From the NCBI RefSeq assembly GCF_021401345.1, contig NZ_JACBGE010000023.1:28767-92766 (forward strand): a DNA stretch of 64,000 nt. Reading direction: 5' to 3'. This stretch comes from Hydrogenophaga sp. NFH-34. GTDB taxonomy: Bacteria > Pseudomonadota > Gammaproteobacteria > Burkholderiales > Burkholderiaceae_C. The notes under the pieces were generated by a model. The model was given only the letters and a program-made list of their open reading frames with translations, was not told the DNA's origin and searched no databases. The translations under genes and the position numbers were made by a program. Below, in pieces: positions 46,251 to 55,336 of this stretch (position 1 is the stretch's first letter; every line of letters begins with the position of its first letter).

Positions 46251-46742
46251 ATGAACACCCTGTTGCGCCCCGCAGCGCGCGCCGACATCCTGGCACTGGC
46301 TCAGGCCGTGCGCAGCAGCGGCGCGCTCGATGCCTTGCCCCTGAACCTGTCCGAGGTGCAGTGGCTGACTTTGGGCGACTACGTGCAGTCCATGGGCCTG
46401 GAGGGCGGGCAGGTGCTGATCGAGCAGGGCGTCAAGGAGCGCACGGTGTATTTCGTCGAAAGTGGCAGCCTCACCGTGCACTACGAAGACCACCGCGAGC
46501 GCGTGCGCATGGCCATTGTGGGCGCAGGTTCGGTGCTGGGGGAGGGGGCGTTTTTCAGCCATCTGCCCCGCTCGGCCACGGTGAATGCCAGTGTCCCCTG
46601 TCGGCTCTGGTGCCTGACGCCGCTGCGCTTTCGCGAACTGGGCACACGCCACCCGGAGATCGCGCTGGATCTGTCCATGGCCATGTCGGCCGTGCTTGCG
46701 CGGCGCCTGTACAACCGCCCCAAACGCGTCGCGGTGACCTGA
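46251..46742 (+). CDS. Cyclic-nucleotide-binding domain protein
   Basis: 163 residues from the ATG at 46251. A single cNMP-binding beta-roll: GLEGGQVLIEQGVKERTVYF, SGSLTVHYED and the phosphate-cassette-like LGEGAFFSHLPRSATV, then the C-helix. No DNA-binding domain follows, so it is a stand-alone sensor or a partner protein. No clear operon partner. Confidence 0.85.
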   Translation: MNTLLRPAARADILALAQAVRSSGALDALPLNLSEVQWLTLGDYVQSMGLEGGQVLIEQGVKERTVYFVESGSLTVHYEDHRERVRMAIVGAGSVLGEGAFFSHLPRSATVNASVPCRLWCLTPLRFRELGTRHPEIALDLSMAMSAVLARRLYNRPKRVAVT

Positions 46743-46823
46743 GGTCGAATTGTCGGGTCGAGCGGTTCAATGGGGCGCGGCATCTGCCGATATAAGACGA
46801 AAAACCTCGTTGGCGCACCCATC

Positions 46824-47495
46824 ATGTTTCTGCTGAACTGGCTCCAAGCCAAAAAACCCGCCGCCGCTGCTCGCAAAGGCGGCCGTCTGCGGGGACGCAA
46901 AGGCGTCAATGACACCACGCTGCCCTTGGTCTCTCCCCGCCGGGGCCGCCGCATCCTGCGCCGTGAGCAGCTGTTTTCGGTGGTGCGCGAGTCCATGATC
47001 CGGGGGGGCGTGCTGTCTTCGAGCTATGAATTCAAGGTGCTCACGCTGGACGCGAACGGTGACGGTTTCATCGTGCTGGTCGACCTCGCCCTGCCGGCCG
47101 AGGCCATGCCCGACGAGTACCTGCTGGAGATCGAGCGCTGGATCACGCTGAGCGCCGAATCCCGCCACGGCATGGGCGTCCGCGGGGTCTACTGGCGCCG
47201 CAAGCCGGCACACGACCAGCAGGGCATGGCTTTGCGTGCGGCGGTGGTGGCGCAGGCTCGACGCGAGGTCATCGCCCACCACGAAACGGCGATTCCGCTG
47301 CCGCAACTCGAACACCCGGCGGGCCGTGTGCAGCCGGTGGGCAGCGACGAGGTGACGGCGTTCCGCCAGGCGCTGCAGAGTGCAGGCCCGGTCCTGCGCA
47401 CCAAGGGCGCTGGCGAGTCCGATCTGCCCCCGCACCCGCCCGAATCGCACAGCGACTTCACGGCGCTGAGCGAAACCCAGTACGGCAAGCTCTAG
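46824..47495 (+). CDS. Conserved hypothetical protein
   Basis: 223 residues from the ATG at 46824 (an earlier in-frame ATG at 46770 is less likely). No family recognised. A short hydrophobic start (MFLLNWLQ), a very basic segment (about 13-55, many Arg/Lys/Gly), a mixed fold with FKVLTLDANGDGFIVLVDLAL and a Pro/Gln-rich C-terminal tail. Probably soluble. Convergent with apt. Confidence 0.7.
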   Translation: MFLLNWLQAKKPAAAARKGGRLRGRKGVNDTTLPLVSPRRGRRILRREQLFSVVRESMIRGGVLSSSYEFKVLTLDANGDGFIVLVDLALPAEAMPDEYLLEIERWITLSAESRHGMGVRGVYWRRKPAHDQQGMALRAAVVAQARREVIAHHETAIPLPQLEHPAGRVQPVGSDEVTAFRQALQSAGPVLRTKGAGESDLPPHPPESHSDFTALSETQYGKL

Positions 47496-47527
47496 GGGGC
47501 CGGTCGCCGCCGGCTCTGTGCCCGTTC

Positions 47528-48073
47528 TCAGTGGCCGGCGAAATCCACCAGGGTGAACAGCGGCAGGCCCGACGCCAGCAGCTTCTGCGAACCGCCGAGT
47601 TCGGGCAGGTCGACGATGGCGGCGCCTTCCATGACGTGGGCGCCCAGCTTTTCCAGCAGCCGCCGGCCGGCCATCATGGTGCCGCCGGTGGCGATCAGGT
47701 CGTCGATCAGCACCACGCGGTCACCCGGTTGCACGGCATCGGTGTGCAGCTCCACGGTGGCGCTGCCGTATTCCAGTTCGTAGGTTTCTTCGACCGTGGT
47801 GAACGGCAGCTTGCCCTTCTTGCGGATGGGCACGAAGCCCACGCCGAGTTCGTAGGCAAGCACGGAGCCGATGATGAAACCGCGGGCATCCAGGCCGGCC
47901 ACCACGCTGGGGCGGAATTCGGGCGCCATGTAGCGGTGCACAAAGGCGTCGATCAGCACGCGAAAAACCTGGGGGTTCTGCAGCAGGGGGGTGATGTCGC
48001 GGAACTGCACGCCCGGCGCGGGCCAGTCGGGCACGGTGCGGATGTGGGCGCGGAGGAAGGCGGTGGTGTCCAT
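47528..48073 (-). CDS. apt: Adenine phosphoribosyltransferase
   Basis: 181 residues from the ATG at 48071-48073. PRPP-binding motif [18 protein letters not shown] and the [11 protein letters not shown] hood sequence identify Apt. Converts adenine and PRPP to AMP (purine salvage). Follows the Kef-type antiporter gene on the same strand after 57 bases. Confidence 0.95.
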   Translation of the reverse strand: MDTTAFLRAHIRTVPDWPAPGVQFRDITPLLQNPQVFRVLIDAFVHRYMAPEFRPSVVAGLDARGFIIGSVLAYELGVGFVPIRKKGKLPFTTVEETYELEYGSATVELHTDAVQPGDRVVLIDDLIATGGTMMAGRRLLEKLGAHVMEGAAIVDLPELGGSQKLLASGLPLFTLVDFAGH

Positions 48074-48130
48074 GGGCGGATTATCCGCTGAGGGCACCGT
48101 CCGGGGCTGTGGGCGGCAGCGGGGCGATGC

Positions 48131-50116
48131 TCACCCGGCCAGCAGCTTGTCTTCGGCCAGCGCCAGTGCCGGTGCCCGGCCGCTGAGCACGAGGGTGTCG
48201 CCGCTTTCCAGCACCGCGTCGGCGTGTGCGCCCACGGTGCGGCCATTGGCCCGGCGCAGACCGGCCACGCGCACGCCCAGGGCTTCCAGGGCCAGCCCGG
48301 CCAGGGGTTTGCCGGCATGGCGGCTGGCCATGGGCAGCGTGATCGAGGCCAGGCGCTCCTGGTCGGCGTCGTCCGGCGTGTCGTCGTCGGCGCCATGGAA
48401 GTAGCCACGCAGCAGGTTGTAGCGGGCATCGCGCTGGTCCTGCACCACCCGGATCACGCGCCGCATCGGCACGCCGACCAGCGCCAGCGCATGGCTGGCC
48501 AGCATGAGACTGGCTTCGATGGCTTCGGGCACCACTTCGGCGGCACCGGCTTCGGTGAGGCGAGCATGGTCCCGGTCGTCGACCGTGCGCACCACCACCG
48601 GCACCTGGGGCGCGTGCTCCTGGGTGTGGTGCAGCACCTTGAGCGCGCTGGGCGTGTCGAGGTAGGTGATGGCGACCGCGCTGGCGCGGTGCAGGCCGGC
48701 AGCCATCAGCGCTTGCAGCCGGGCGGCATCGCCGAACACGACCGAATGGCCTGCCGCGGCCGCCTGACGCACGCGGTCGGGGTCGAGGTCCAGTGCCATG
48801 TAGGGAATGCGTTCGGCCTCCAGCAGCCGGGCCAGGTTCTGGCCGCAGCGCCCGTAGCCGCAGATGATCACGTGTTGGTCGGCATTGATCGCCTGCCGGG
48901 CGATGCGGGTCATCTGCACCGACTGCATGAGCCAGTCGCTGCCGGCCAGGCGGGTCACCACGGCGTTGGCGTACAGGATGACAAATGGCGTGGTCAGCAT
49001 CGACAGCACCATCGAGGCCAGGATGGGGTTGAACAGCGCTGGCGGCACCAACTGGTGGCGGCCCGCCAGCGACAGCAGCACGAGGCCGAATTCGCCGGCC
49101 TGGCACAGGTACAGACCGGTGCGCAGCGCGACGCCCGCCGGCGCACCAAAGGCCCGGGTGAGGCCGGCGATCACCGCCACCTTGAAGCCCATCGAGAGCG
49201 CCAGCAGCACCAGCACCAGGGGCCAGCGTTCGAGCACCAGGCGCCAGTCGAGCATCATGCCGATGGTGATGAAGAACAGGCCCAGCAGCACGTCGTGGAA
49301 GGGGCGGATGTCGGTCTCCACCTGGTGCTTGTATTCGGTCTCGGAAATCAGCATGCCCGCCACGAACGCACCCAGCGCCAGCGACAGGCCCGCGTGCTCG
49401 GTCAGCCACGCCAGGCCCAGCGTGATCAGCAGCAGGTTGAGCATGAACAGCTCGTCGCTCTTGCGCCGGGCCACGAGCGTGAGCCACCAGCGCATCACAC
49501 GCTGGCCACCGGTGAGCAGCACGGTCAGCAGCACCGTGGCCTTGAGCAGGGCCAGGCCAAGGGCGCGCAGCAGGTCGTCCGGGTCGGAGCCCAGGGCGGG
49601 AATCAGCACCAGCAGGGGCACCACCGCTAGGTCTTGGAACAGCAGGATGCCCATCACCCGCTTGCCGTGTTCGGTGTCGAGTTCCAGCCGCTCGGCCATG
49701 AGCTTGACCACGATGGCGGTGCTGCTCATGGCCATGATGCCGCCCAGCGCCAGCGCCATCTGCCACGACAGCTTCCACCAGTGCGGCAGCAGCAGACCCA
49801 GGGTCAGCGAGCCGGCGGTGGTGATCAGCACGGTGAACACCACCTGCGACAGGCCCAGGCCGAACACCAGGCGCTTCATGGCTCGGAGCTTGGGCAGCGA
49901 AAACTCCAGCCCGATGACAAACATCAGGAACACCACGCCGAACTCCGCCAGATGCCGGATGCCGGCCGACTGCTGGGCCAGCGCCAGCGCATGGGGGCCG
50001 ATCAGCACCCCCACGGTCAGGTAGCCGAGCATGGGCGGGAGCTTGAGCGAACGGCAGGCCACCACGCCCAGCACCGCGGCCAGCAGGTACAGAAGCGTGA
50101 GGTCCAGCGAATTCAT
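48131..50116 (-). CDS. Monovalent cation:proton antiporter-2 (Kef-type) with RCK domains
   Basis: 661 residues from the ATG at 50114-50116. About twelve membrane segments at the N-terminus (GYLTVGVLIGPHALALAQ, FLMFVIGLEFSLPKL), then a TrkA-N Rossmann domain (IICGYGRCGQNLARLLEAE, about residue 425) and a TrkA-C domain near the end. Such proteins exchange K+ or Na+ for protons under electrophile stress. Divergent from kdsD. Confidence 0.92.
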   Translation of the reverse strand: MNSLDLTLLYLLAAVLGVVACRSLKLPPMLGYLTVGVLIGPHALALAQQSAGIRHLAEFGVVFLMFVIGLEFSLPKLRAMKRLVFGLGLSQVVFTVLITTAGSLTLGLLLPHWWKLSWQMALALGGIMAMSSTAIVVKLMAERLELDTEHGKRVMGILLFQDLAVVPLLVLIPALGSDPDDLLRALGLALLKATVLLTVLLTGGQRVMRWWLTLVARRKSDELFMLNLLLITLGLAWLTEHAGLSLALGAFVAGMLISETEYKHQVETDIRPFHDVLLGLFFITIGMMLDWRLVLERWPLVLVLLALSMGFKVAVIAGLTRAFGAPAGVALRTGLYLCQAGEFGLVLLSLAGRHQLVPPALFNPILASMVLSMLTTPFVILYANAVVTRLAGSDWLMQSVQMTRIARQAINADQHVIICGYGRCGQNLARLLEAERIPYMALDLDPDRVRQAAAAGHSVVFGDAARLQALMAAGLHRASAVAITYLDTPSALKVLHHTQEHAPQVPVVVRTVDDRDHARLTEAGAAEVVPEAIEASLMLASHALALVGVPMRRVIRVVQDQRDARYNLLRGYFHGADDDTPDDADQERLASITLPMASRHAGKPLAGLALEALGVRVAGLRRANGRTVGAHADAVLESGDTLVLSGRAPALALAEDKLLAG

Positions 50117-50177
50117 GCCGCCGATTATGGGGCGCCAGGGTTCCCCGCCGGCGCGCGCCGGACGGGATAATCCCGGC

Positions 50178-51176
50178 ATGCATTCACCCATTTCTTTCGA
50201 TCCGGCGCGGGCGCTGGAGATGGCCCGCGAGACCCTGGTCATGGAGGCCGAGGCCGTGCAGGCGCTGGCCGGCCGGCTCGACGACCGCTTCGTGCAGGCG
50301 GTGGGCCTGCTCATGGCCTGCACCGGCCGGGCGGTGGTCACGGGCATGGGCAAAAGCGGGCATGTCGGGCGCAAGATCGCGGCCACGCTGGCGTCCACCG
50401 GCACGCCGGCCATGTTTGTGCACCCGGCCGAAGCCAGCCATGGCGACCTGGGCATGATCACCGCGGCCGACGTGGTGCTCGCCATCAGCAACAGCGGCGA
50501 CAGCGATGAACTCACCGCCATCCTGCCGCTGATCAAACGCATGGGCGTGCCATTGATCGCTTTCACCGGGCGCACCGCCTCGACGCTGGGGCGGCACGCG
50601 GACGTCGTGCTCGACACCTCCGTGGCCCGGGAAGCCTGCCCGCACAACCTGGCGCCGACCACGAGCACCACCGCCCAGCTCGCCCTGGGCGACGCGCTGG
50701 CCGTGGCGCTGCTCGACGCACGGGGCTTTCGTGCCGAGGACTTTGCGCGCTCGCACCCCGGCGGCGCGTTGGGCCGCAAGCTGCTCACCCTGGTCAGCGA
50801 CATCATGCGCATTGGCGAACATCTGCCCCAGGTGTTGCCCGACACGCCGCTGATGGCCCTCATGCGCGAGATCAGTGTCAAAGGTCTGGGCATGAGTGCC
50901 GTTGTCGACGCCGATGGCCGCGTGCAGGGCATCTTCACCGACGGCGATCTGCGCCGTCTGATCGAAAAGACCGGCCACAGCACCGACCTGCGCGCGTTGA
51001 CGGCGCGGGACGTGATGCGTCCGGACCCCCGCACTGTGCGGGCCGATGCGCTGGCGGTGGAGGCGGCCGACCTCATGGAGGCGCACCGCATCACCAGCGT
51101 GCTGGTGGTGGACGGCGCCGGCCGGCTGATCGGCGCCCTCAACAGCAACGACCTCATGCGGGCCAAGGTGATCTGA
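50178..51176 (+). CDS. kdsD: Arabinose-5-phosphate isomerase
   Basis: 332 residues from the ATG at 50178. SIS sugar-isomerase domain (VTGMGKSGHVGRKIAATLAS, NSGDSDELTAILPL) followed by two CBS domains (DIMRIGEHLPQVLPDTPLM and DVMRPDPRTVRADALAVEA). Interconverts ribulose-5-phosphate and arabinose-5-phosphate, the first step of Kdo synthesis for LPS. First of the kdsD-kdsC-lptC set. Confidence 0.95.
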   Translation: MHSPISFDPARALEMARETLVMEAEAVQALAGRLDDRFVQAVGLLMACTGRAVVTGMGKSGHVGRKIAATLASTGTPAMFVHPAEASHGDLGMITAADVVLAISNSGDSDELTAILPLIKRMGVPLIAFTGRTASTLGRHADVVLDTSVAREACPHNLAPTTSTTAQLALGDALAVALLDARGFRAEDFARSHPGGALGRKLLTLVSDIMRIGEHLPQVLPDTPLMALMREISVKGLGMSAVVDADGRVQGIFTDGDLRRLIEKTGHSTDLRALTARDVMRPDPRTVRADALAVEAADLMEAHRITSVLVVDGAGRLIGALNSNDLMRAKVI

Positions 51177-51214
51177 GGCGGCGACGGCCGCCGCACTCGC
51201 GTTAGCATTGCCGG

Positions 51215-51781
51215 ATGTCTGTGCCCTTGCCGTCCTTGCGTCCCACGCTGAACTTTTCGCCTGAACTGCTGTTGCGTGCGCAGCCGGTGAGGGTGGTGTT
51301 CTTCGACGTGGACGGCGTGCTCACCGACGGCGGCCTCTATTTCAGCGAAGCGGGCGAAACCCTCAAACGCTTCCACACCCTCGACGGCCACGGCATCAAA
51401 TTGCTGCAGCGCGCCGGGATCACGCCAGCCGTGGTCAGCGGGCGCGACTCGCCCGCGCTGCGCGCGCGGCTGACCGCCCTGGGTGTGACCCACACCCGCT
51501 TCGGCACTGAAGACAAACGCCCGGCGGCCGAGGCCATCCTGGCCGAGCTGGGGCTGGACTGGTCGCAGGCGGCGGCCATGGGGGACGACTGGCCCGACCT
51601 GCCGGTGCTGCGCCGGGCCGCTCTGGCCTGCTGCCCGCCCACCGCCCATGCCGAGGTGCAGGCCGTGGCCCAGATCGTGACCCGCAGCCTGCCGGGGGCC
51701 GGCGCGGCGCGCGAACTGTGCGACCTGCTGCTGGTGGCCCAGGGCGTGTACGCCCGCGAACTGGAAAGCGCCTCGCAATGA
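51215..51781 (+). CDS. kdsC: 3-deoxy-manno-octulosonate-8-phosphatase
   Basis: 188 residues. HAD phosphatase of the KdsC type: VVFFDVDGVLTDGGLYF (nucleophile Asp), SGRDSPALRARL and GDDWPDLPVLRRA. Releases Kdo from Kdo-8-phosphate. Start of lptC overlaps its stop by four bases. Confidence 0.94.
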   Translation: MSVPLPSLRPTLNFSPELLLRAQPVRVVFFDVDGVLTDGGLYFSEAGETLKRFHTLDGHGIKLLQRAGITPAVVSGRDSPALRARLTALGVTHTRFGTEDKRPAAEAILAELGLDWSQAAAMGDDWPDLPVLRRAALACCPPTAHAEVQAVAQIVTRSLPGAGAARELCDLLLVAQGVYARELESASQ

Positions 51782-52437
51782 GCACCACGAACCTGCCCCT
51801 GCCCTCGCACGACGGCGCTCCTCTGCTGCGCCGCCTGCCGTTTCTTGTCTGGGACAAGCTCTCGCTCTACATTCCGGCGCTGCTGATGCTGTTGCTGGCG
51901 CTGGCCTCGTTCCTGCTGCTGCAGGCCACGCCCGAGCCTGTAGCGCCACCGGCCCCGCGCGCGATCAGCAGCGAGCCCGACAACTTCATGCAGGGGTTTT
52001 CGGTCCGCAACTTCAACGCCGACGGCTCGCTGCGTTCCGAAGTGTTCGGTACCGAGGCCCGACACCATCCCGACACCGGCAACACCGTGATCGACCAGGC
52101 CCGCATCCGCGCCTTCAACGACCGGCGTCAGTTGACGACCGCCACCGCCCAGCAGATCACCGCCAACGCGGCCGGTGACGTCTTCATCCTCGAAAAGGAC
52201 GCCGTGGTGGTGCGCCAGGCGGGTCGGGCCGACGACGGTTCGGTGATCCCGCGCATGGAGTTTCATGGCGACTACCTGCGCGTGACCCTCAAGCCCGATC
52301 ACCTCTCGTCGGACCGCCCTGTGCTGCTCATCCGGGGGCAGGATCAACTGGTTTCGCAGCGCCTGGACTTCGACGGTGACCAGCGCGTGGCCGACATGGA
52401 AGGGGCCGTGCGTGTCCAGTTCGCTCCCCGTCCCTGA
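51778..52437 (+). CDS. lptC: LPS export ABC transporter periplasmic protein LptC
   Basis: 219 residues from the ATG at 51778. A membrane anchor near residues 27-50 (LYIPALLMLLLALASFLLL) is followed by the LptC beta-jellyroll (FSVRNFNADGSLRSEVFG and VMRD-like middle). Part of the LptBFGC complex that moves LPS to the outer membrane. The following SDR starts inside its last 26 bases. Confidence 0.88.
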   Translation: MSTTNLPLPSHDGAPLLRRLPFLVWDKLSLYIPALLMLLLALASFLLLQATPEPVAPPAPRAISSEPDNFMQGFSVRNFNADGSLRSEVFGTEARHHPDTGNTVIDQARIRAFNDRRQLTTATAQQITANAAGDVFILEKDAVVVRQAGRADDGSVIPRMEFHGDYLRVTLKPDHLSSDRPVLLIRGQDQLVSQRLDFDGDQRVADMEGAVRVQFAPRP

Positions 52438-53233
52438 CGCCCTGCCACCGCTGGTGTTCATCACCGGCGCGTCCAGCGGCATCGGCCAAGCCCTGGCGGC
52501 GCGCTACGCCCGTGCGGGCTGGCGGCTGGCGCTGGTCGCGCGCCGGGCCGACGACATGGCCGCCTGGGCGGCCCGACAAGGCCTGGACGCCACCCGCTGC
52601 CGGGTCTACCCAGCGGACGTGGCCGACACCGCCAGCATCGTCGCGGCCGGCCGGGCCTGTCTGGCGGACCAGGGCGTGCCCGAGGTGGTGATCGCCAATG
52701 CCGGCATCAGCGTCGGCATGGACACGGCGATCGCTGAAGACCTGGTGGTGATGGAACGCACCCTGGCGGTCAACAACCTGGGCATGGCGGCCACGTTTCA
52801 TCCTTTTGTCGCTCCCATGCGCGAACGGGGCCGTGGCCGCCTCGTCGGCATTGCCAGCGTGGCCGCGATCCGGGGACTGCCCGGGCACGGAGCCTATTGC
52901 GCGAGCAAGGCGGCGGTGGTGGCCTATTGCGAAAGCCTGCGCGGGGAGCTGCGAGGGACCGGTGTGGCGGTGGTGACGCTGCTGCCGGGGTATGTGGACA
53001 CGCCGCTGACCCGCGAAAACCGCTATCCCATGCCGTTTCTGATGACGGCCGAGGCCTTCGCCGAACGCGCCATGACCGCGATTGCGGCGGGCGCCAGCTA
53101 CCGCGTCATTCCCTGGCAGATGGGGGTGGTGGCCAAGCTGCTGAGGGGCTTGCCCAATGCGGTGTTCGACCGCCTGCTGGCCGGCCGGCCCCGCAAACAC
53201 CGGGCCGGACAGGACCAGACCACCCCGGGCTGA
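52412..53233 (+). CDS. Short-chain dehydrogenase/reductase
   Basis: 273 residues from a likely GTG at 52412 (the frame opens at 52376; exact start uncertain). Classical SDR: VFITGASSGIGQALAARY, NAGIS, Ser in VGIASVAAI and YCASK. Co-linear with the kdsD-kdsC-lptC set and overlapping lptC, but not a known part of LPS synthesis. It is about as similar to the SDR at 27.8 kb as members of one subfamily. A terminator follows for the opposite strand. Confidence 0.85.
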   Translation: MSSSLPVPDALPPLVFITGASSGIGQALAARYARAGWRLALVARRADDMAAWAARQGLDATRCRVYPADVADTASIVAAGRACLADQGVPEVVIANAGISVGMDTAIAEDLVVMERTLAVNNLGMAATFHPFVAPMRERGRGRLVGIASVAAIRGLPGHGAYCASKAAVVAYCESLRGELRGTGVAVVTLLPGYVDTPLTRENRYPMPFLMTAEAFAERAMTAIAAGASYRVIPWQMGVVAKLLRGLPNAVFDRLLAGRPRKHRAGQDQTTPG

Positions 53234-53261
53234 GCCGCCAGCGCCAGCAACCGCGCCCCAA

Positions 53262-53292
53262 CAAAAAAGCCCCCGGGCATGCCTGGGGGCTT
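53262..53292 (-). terminator. Intrinsic terminator of the RRM gene
   Basis: GCCCCCGGGC-AT-GCCTGGGGGC forms a ten-pair stem with one G-T pair. On the minus strand it continues as GGGGGCTTTTTTGTT, a good U-tract (bases 53269-53262), about 55 bases beyond the RRM stop. It may also act, without a T-run, at the end of the SDR gene. Confidence 0.85.
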
Positions 53293-53344
53293 CGCGAGGC
53301 GATCCGGCGCGGTGCGCCGGATCAGACTCTGGGGGGGTGGGGGC

Positions 53345-53740
53345 TCAGTAGCCGCCGCGACCGCCACCGCCATCACGGCGGCCACCGCCACCGTAGGGGC
53401 TGCGGAAGCCACCATCCTGGCCGCCGCCGCCGAAACCGCCTTCACGACGGCCGCCGCCGAAACCACCGCCACCGGTACGGGGCGGGCGCGGCTCCATCGG
53501 ACGGGCTTCGTTGACCACCAGGCTGCGGCCGCCCAGCGACTGGCCATTCATGCCTTCGATCGCCGACTGTGCTTCTGCATCGCTGCCCATTTCGACGAAA
53601 CCAAAACCCTTGGAGCGGCCGGTATCGCGCTCCATCATGACCTTGGCGCTGTTGACATTGCCAAAGTCCGAAAAGGCTTTGTGCAGATCTTCGTCGCGTA
53701 CGGTGTAAGGCAGGTTGCCGACGTACAGTTTGTTGCCCAT
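53345..53740 (-). CDS. RRM-type RNA-binding protein with glycine-rich tail
   Basis: 131 residues. One RRM: NKLYVGNLPYTVRDEDL (RNP2) and GRSKGFGFVEM (RNP1), then from about residue 88 a Gly/Arg-rich tail with FGGGRREGGFGGGGQ repeats. Cold-inducible RNA-binding proteins of this layout act as RNA chaperones. A long upstream region (53741-54010), with several hairpins, could be a cold-responsive leader. Confidence 0.92.
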   Translation of the reverse strand: MGNKLYVGNLPYTVRDEDLHKAFSDFGNVNSAKVMMERDTGRSKGFGFVEMGSDAEAQSAIEGMNGQSLGGRSLVVNEARPMEPRPPRTGGGGFGGGRREGGFGGGGQDGGFRSPYGGGGRRDGGGGRGGY

Positions 53741-54002
53741 CTATGGGACTCCTAAGAACACTGAAAGAAATAGCGATGGAGCCCCGTCAGCACATAAACC
53801 TGTAGCACGCGAAACCGCCCGATCACTTAACTGGGCGCCGCCTCTTGGCGCACGCCTAGATCATTATGGGCCCAAGATTGTTCGAACAGGAACAATTTTT
53901 TCAAGGTCCGTCAAGGCCCGGCCTCCTGTTCGACGTGTTATCACAACAATTCCGGGCCCATTGCCCAGCTTTGGTGCAGGTGCGCATGGCGTGCAAGCCT
54001 TA
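53741..54002. other. Divergent regulatory gap
   Basis: Leader/promoter DNA for the RRM gene (minus strand) and metX (plus strand). Contains TTGTTC-GAACAG-GAACAA followed by TTTTTT (53878-53901), a weak terminator-like hairpin on the plus strand. No gene seen. Confidence 0.5.
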
Positions 54003-54008
54003 TATACT
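54003..54008 (+). promoter_or_regulatory. -10 element of the metX promoter
   Basis: TATACT within an AT-rich run (TTATATACTG). Transcription would start about 54015, exactly where the SAM-II riboswitch begins. No good -35 match is seen 17 bases upstream. Confidence 0.55.
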
Positions 54009-54015
54009 GTGTTTT

Positions 54016-54068
54016 CAGCGCCGATTTGTTCCGGATTGCGGGCGCTATAGAAATGCCGCTAAAGGGGG
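54016..54068 (+). promoter_or_regulatory. SAM-II riboswitch upstream of metX
   Basis: The segment follows the SAM-II (metA-element) pattern base for base at its landmarks. P1 stem AGCGCC (54017-54022) pairs with GGCGCT (54041-54046); GATTT follows P1; TTGC precedes the second arm; GAAATG and GCTAAA sit at the 3' end, followed by a G-rich tail. This matches the crystallised SAM-II RNA in order and spacing. SAM-II binds S-adenosylmethionine through a pseudoknot and lowers expression of methionine biosynthesis genes. An intrinsic terminator follows directly. Confidence 0.93.
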
Positions 54069-54072
54069 GATG

Positions 54073-54110
54073 CCCGGTCTGCCTCTTGGTGGAGCCGGGT
54101 TTTTGTTTTT
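54073..54110 (+). terminator. Attenuator after the SAM-II riboswitch
   Basis: CCCGG (54073-54077) pairs with CCGGG (54095-54099), extended by weaker pairs inside, and is followed by TTTTTGTTTTT (54100-54110). It lies between the riboswitch and the metX ATG. The usual SAM-II mechanism is translational; the terminator suggests transcriptional control here. Confidence 0.8.
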
Positions 54111-54130
54111 CTGGGCCCCGCACGACGGGG

Positions 54131-55336
54131 ATGCGCCACGTGATCGTCACACCCCAAACCTTTCGGTTCGACCAGCCCTTGCCGCTGCGCAGTGGCGCGG
54201 TGCTGCCGGCCTACGAGCTGGTGGTGGAAACCTACGGCACGCTCAATGCCGACAAGTCCAACGCCGTGCTGATCTGCCACGCCCTCAACGCCAGCCACCA
54301 CGTTGCGGGGTTTCACGCCGACGCCCAGGGCCAGCCCCTGCCGCGCAGCGAAGGCTGGTGGCACAACATGATCGGGCCGGGCAAGGCGGTGGATACCGAC
54401 CGGTGGTTCGTCATCGGCGTCAACAACATCGGCTCGTGTTTTGGCTCGACCGGGCCGACCCACACCAATCCGGCCACCGGGCAGCCCTGGGGCGCCGACT
54501 TTCCCGTGGTGACGGTGGAGGACTGGGTCGACGCGCAGGCGCGGCTGCTGGATGCCCTGGGCATCCACACCCTGGCGGCGGTGATGGGGGGGAGCCTGGG
54601 GGGCATGCAGACCCTGAGCTGGACGCTGCAGTACCCCGAGCGGGTGCGGCACGCGGTGGTGGTGGCCAGCGCTCCCAACCTCACCGCCGAGAACATTGCC
54701 TTCAACGAGGTTGCCCGCCGTGCCATTGTGACCGACCCGGACTTTCACGGGGGGCACTATCTGCGGCATGGCACCCTGCCGCGCCGAGGCCTGCGCATCG
54801 CCCGCATGATCGGCCACATCACCTACCTGAGCGACGACGTGATGAACGAGAAATTCGGCCGTTCGCTCAAGCCGGCGGATCTGGCCGATGCCCTGGCCGG
54901 CGGGGAGCCACCCGCCACAGGACCGTGGGGCTATCGCTATTCGACGCAGGATGTCGAGTTCCAGATCGAGAGTTACCTGCGCTACCAGGGCGACAAGTTC
55001 AGCGAGTATTTCGACGCCAACACCTATCTGCTGATCACGCGGGCGCTGGACTATTTCGATCCGGCGCGCGCCTACGACGGCCAGCTCAGCGCGGCGCTGG
55101 CGCGCGCGACGGCCAAATTCCTGCTGGTGAGCTTCACCACCGACTGGCGGTTTTCGCCGGCGCGCTCGCGCGAGATGGTCAAGGCGCTGCTGGACAACCG
55201 CCGGGAGGTCAGCTACGCCGAAATCGACGCGCCTCACGGGCACGACGCCTTTTTGCTCGACGACCCTCGCTACCACGCGGCCGTGCGGGCCTACTTCGAG
55301 CACACCGTGGGTGCCCCGAGCCGGAGGGCGGCATGA
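54131..55336 (+). CDS. metX: Homoserine O-acetyltransferase
   Basis: 401 residues from the ATG at 54131, which lies after the attenuator; upstream in-frame ATGs (54026, 54053) fall inside the riboswitch and are not starts. Alpha/beta-hydrolase fold with nucleophile Ser in [14 protein letters not shown] and the His-Asp pair in [12 protein letters not shown]. Activates homoserine for MetY sulfhydrylation. metW overlaps its stop (ATGA). Riboswitch-controlled by SAM. Confidence 0.96.
   Translation: MRHVIVTPQTFRFDQPLPLRSGAVLPAYELVVETYGTLNADKSNAVLICHALNASHHVAGFHADAQGQPLPRSEGWWHNMIGPGKAVDTDRWFVIGVNNIGSCFGSTGPTHTNPATGQPWGADFPVVTVEDWVDAQARLLDALGIHTLAAVMGGSLGGMQTLSWTLQYPERVRHAVVVASAPNLTAENIAFNEVARRAIVTDPDFHGGHYLRHGTLPRRGLRIARMIGHITYLSDDVMNEKFGRSLKPADLADALAGGEPPATGPWGYRYSTQDVEFQIESYLRYQGDKFSEYFDANTYLLITRALDYFDPARAYDGQLSAALARATAKFLLVSFTTDWRFSPARSREMVKALLDNRREVSYAEIDAPHGHDAFLLDDPRYHAAVRAYFEHTVGAPSRRAA

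Noticed and set aside
53878..53901. TTGTTC/GAACAA hairpin with T-run as a terminator
   Set aside because: Only a six-pair AT-rich stem and no plus-strand gene upstream that would need it; kept as a note in the gap entry only.
54026..54130. metX starting at ATG 54026 or 54053
   Set aside because: These codons lie inside the SAM-II aptamer, upstream of the terminator.
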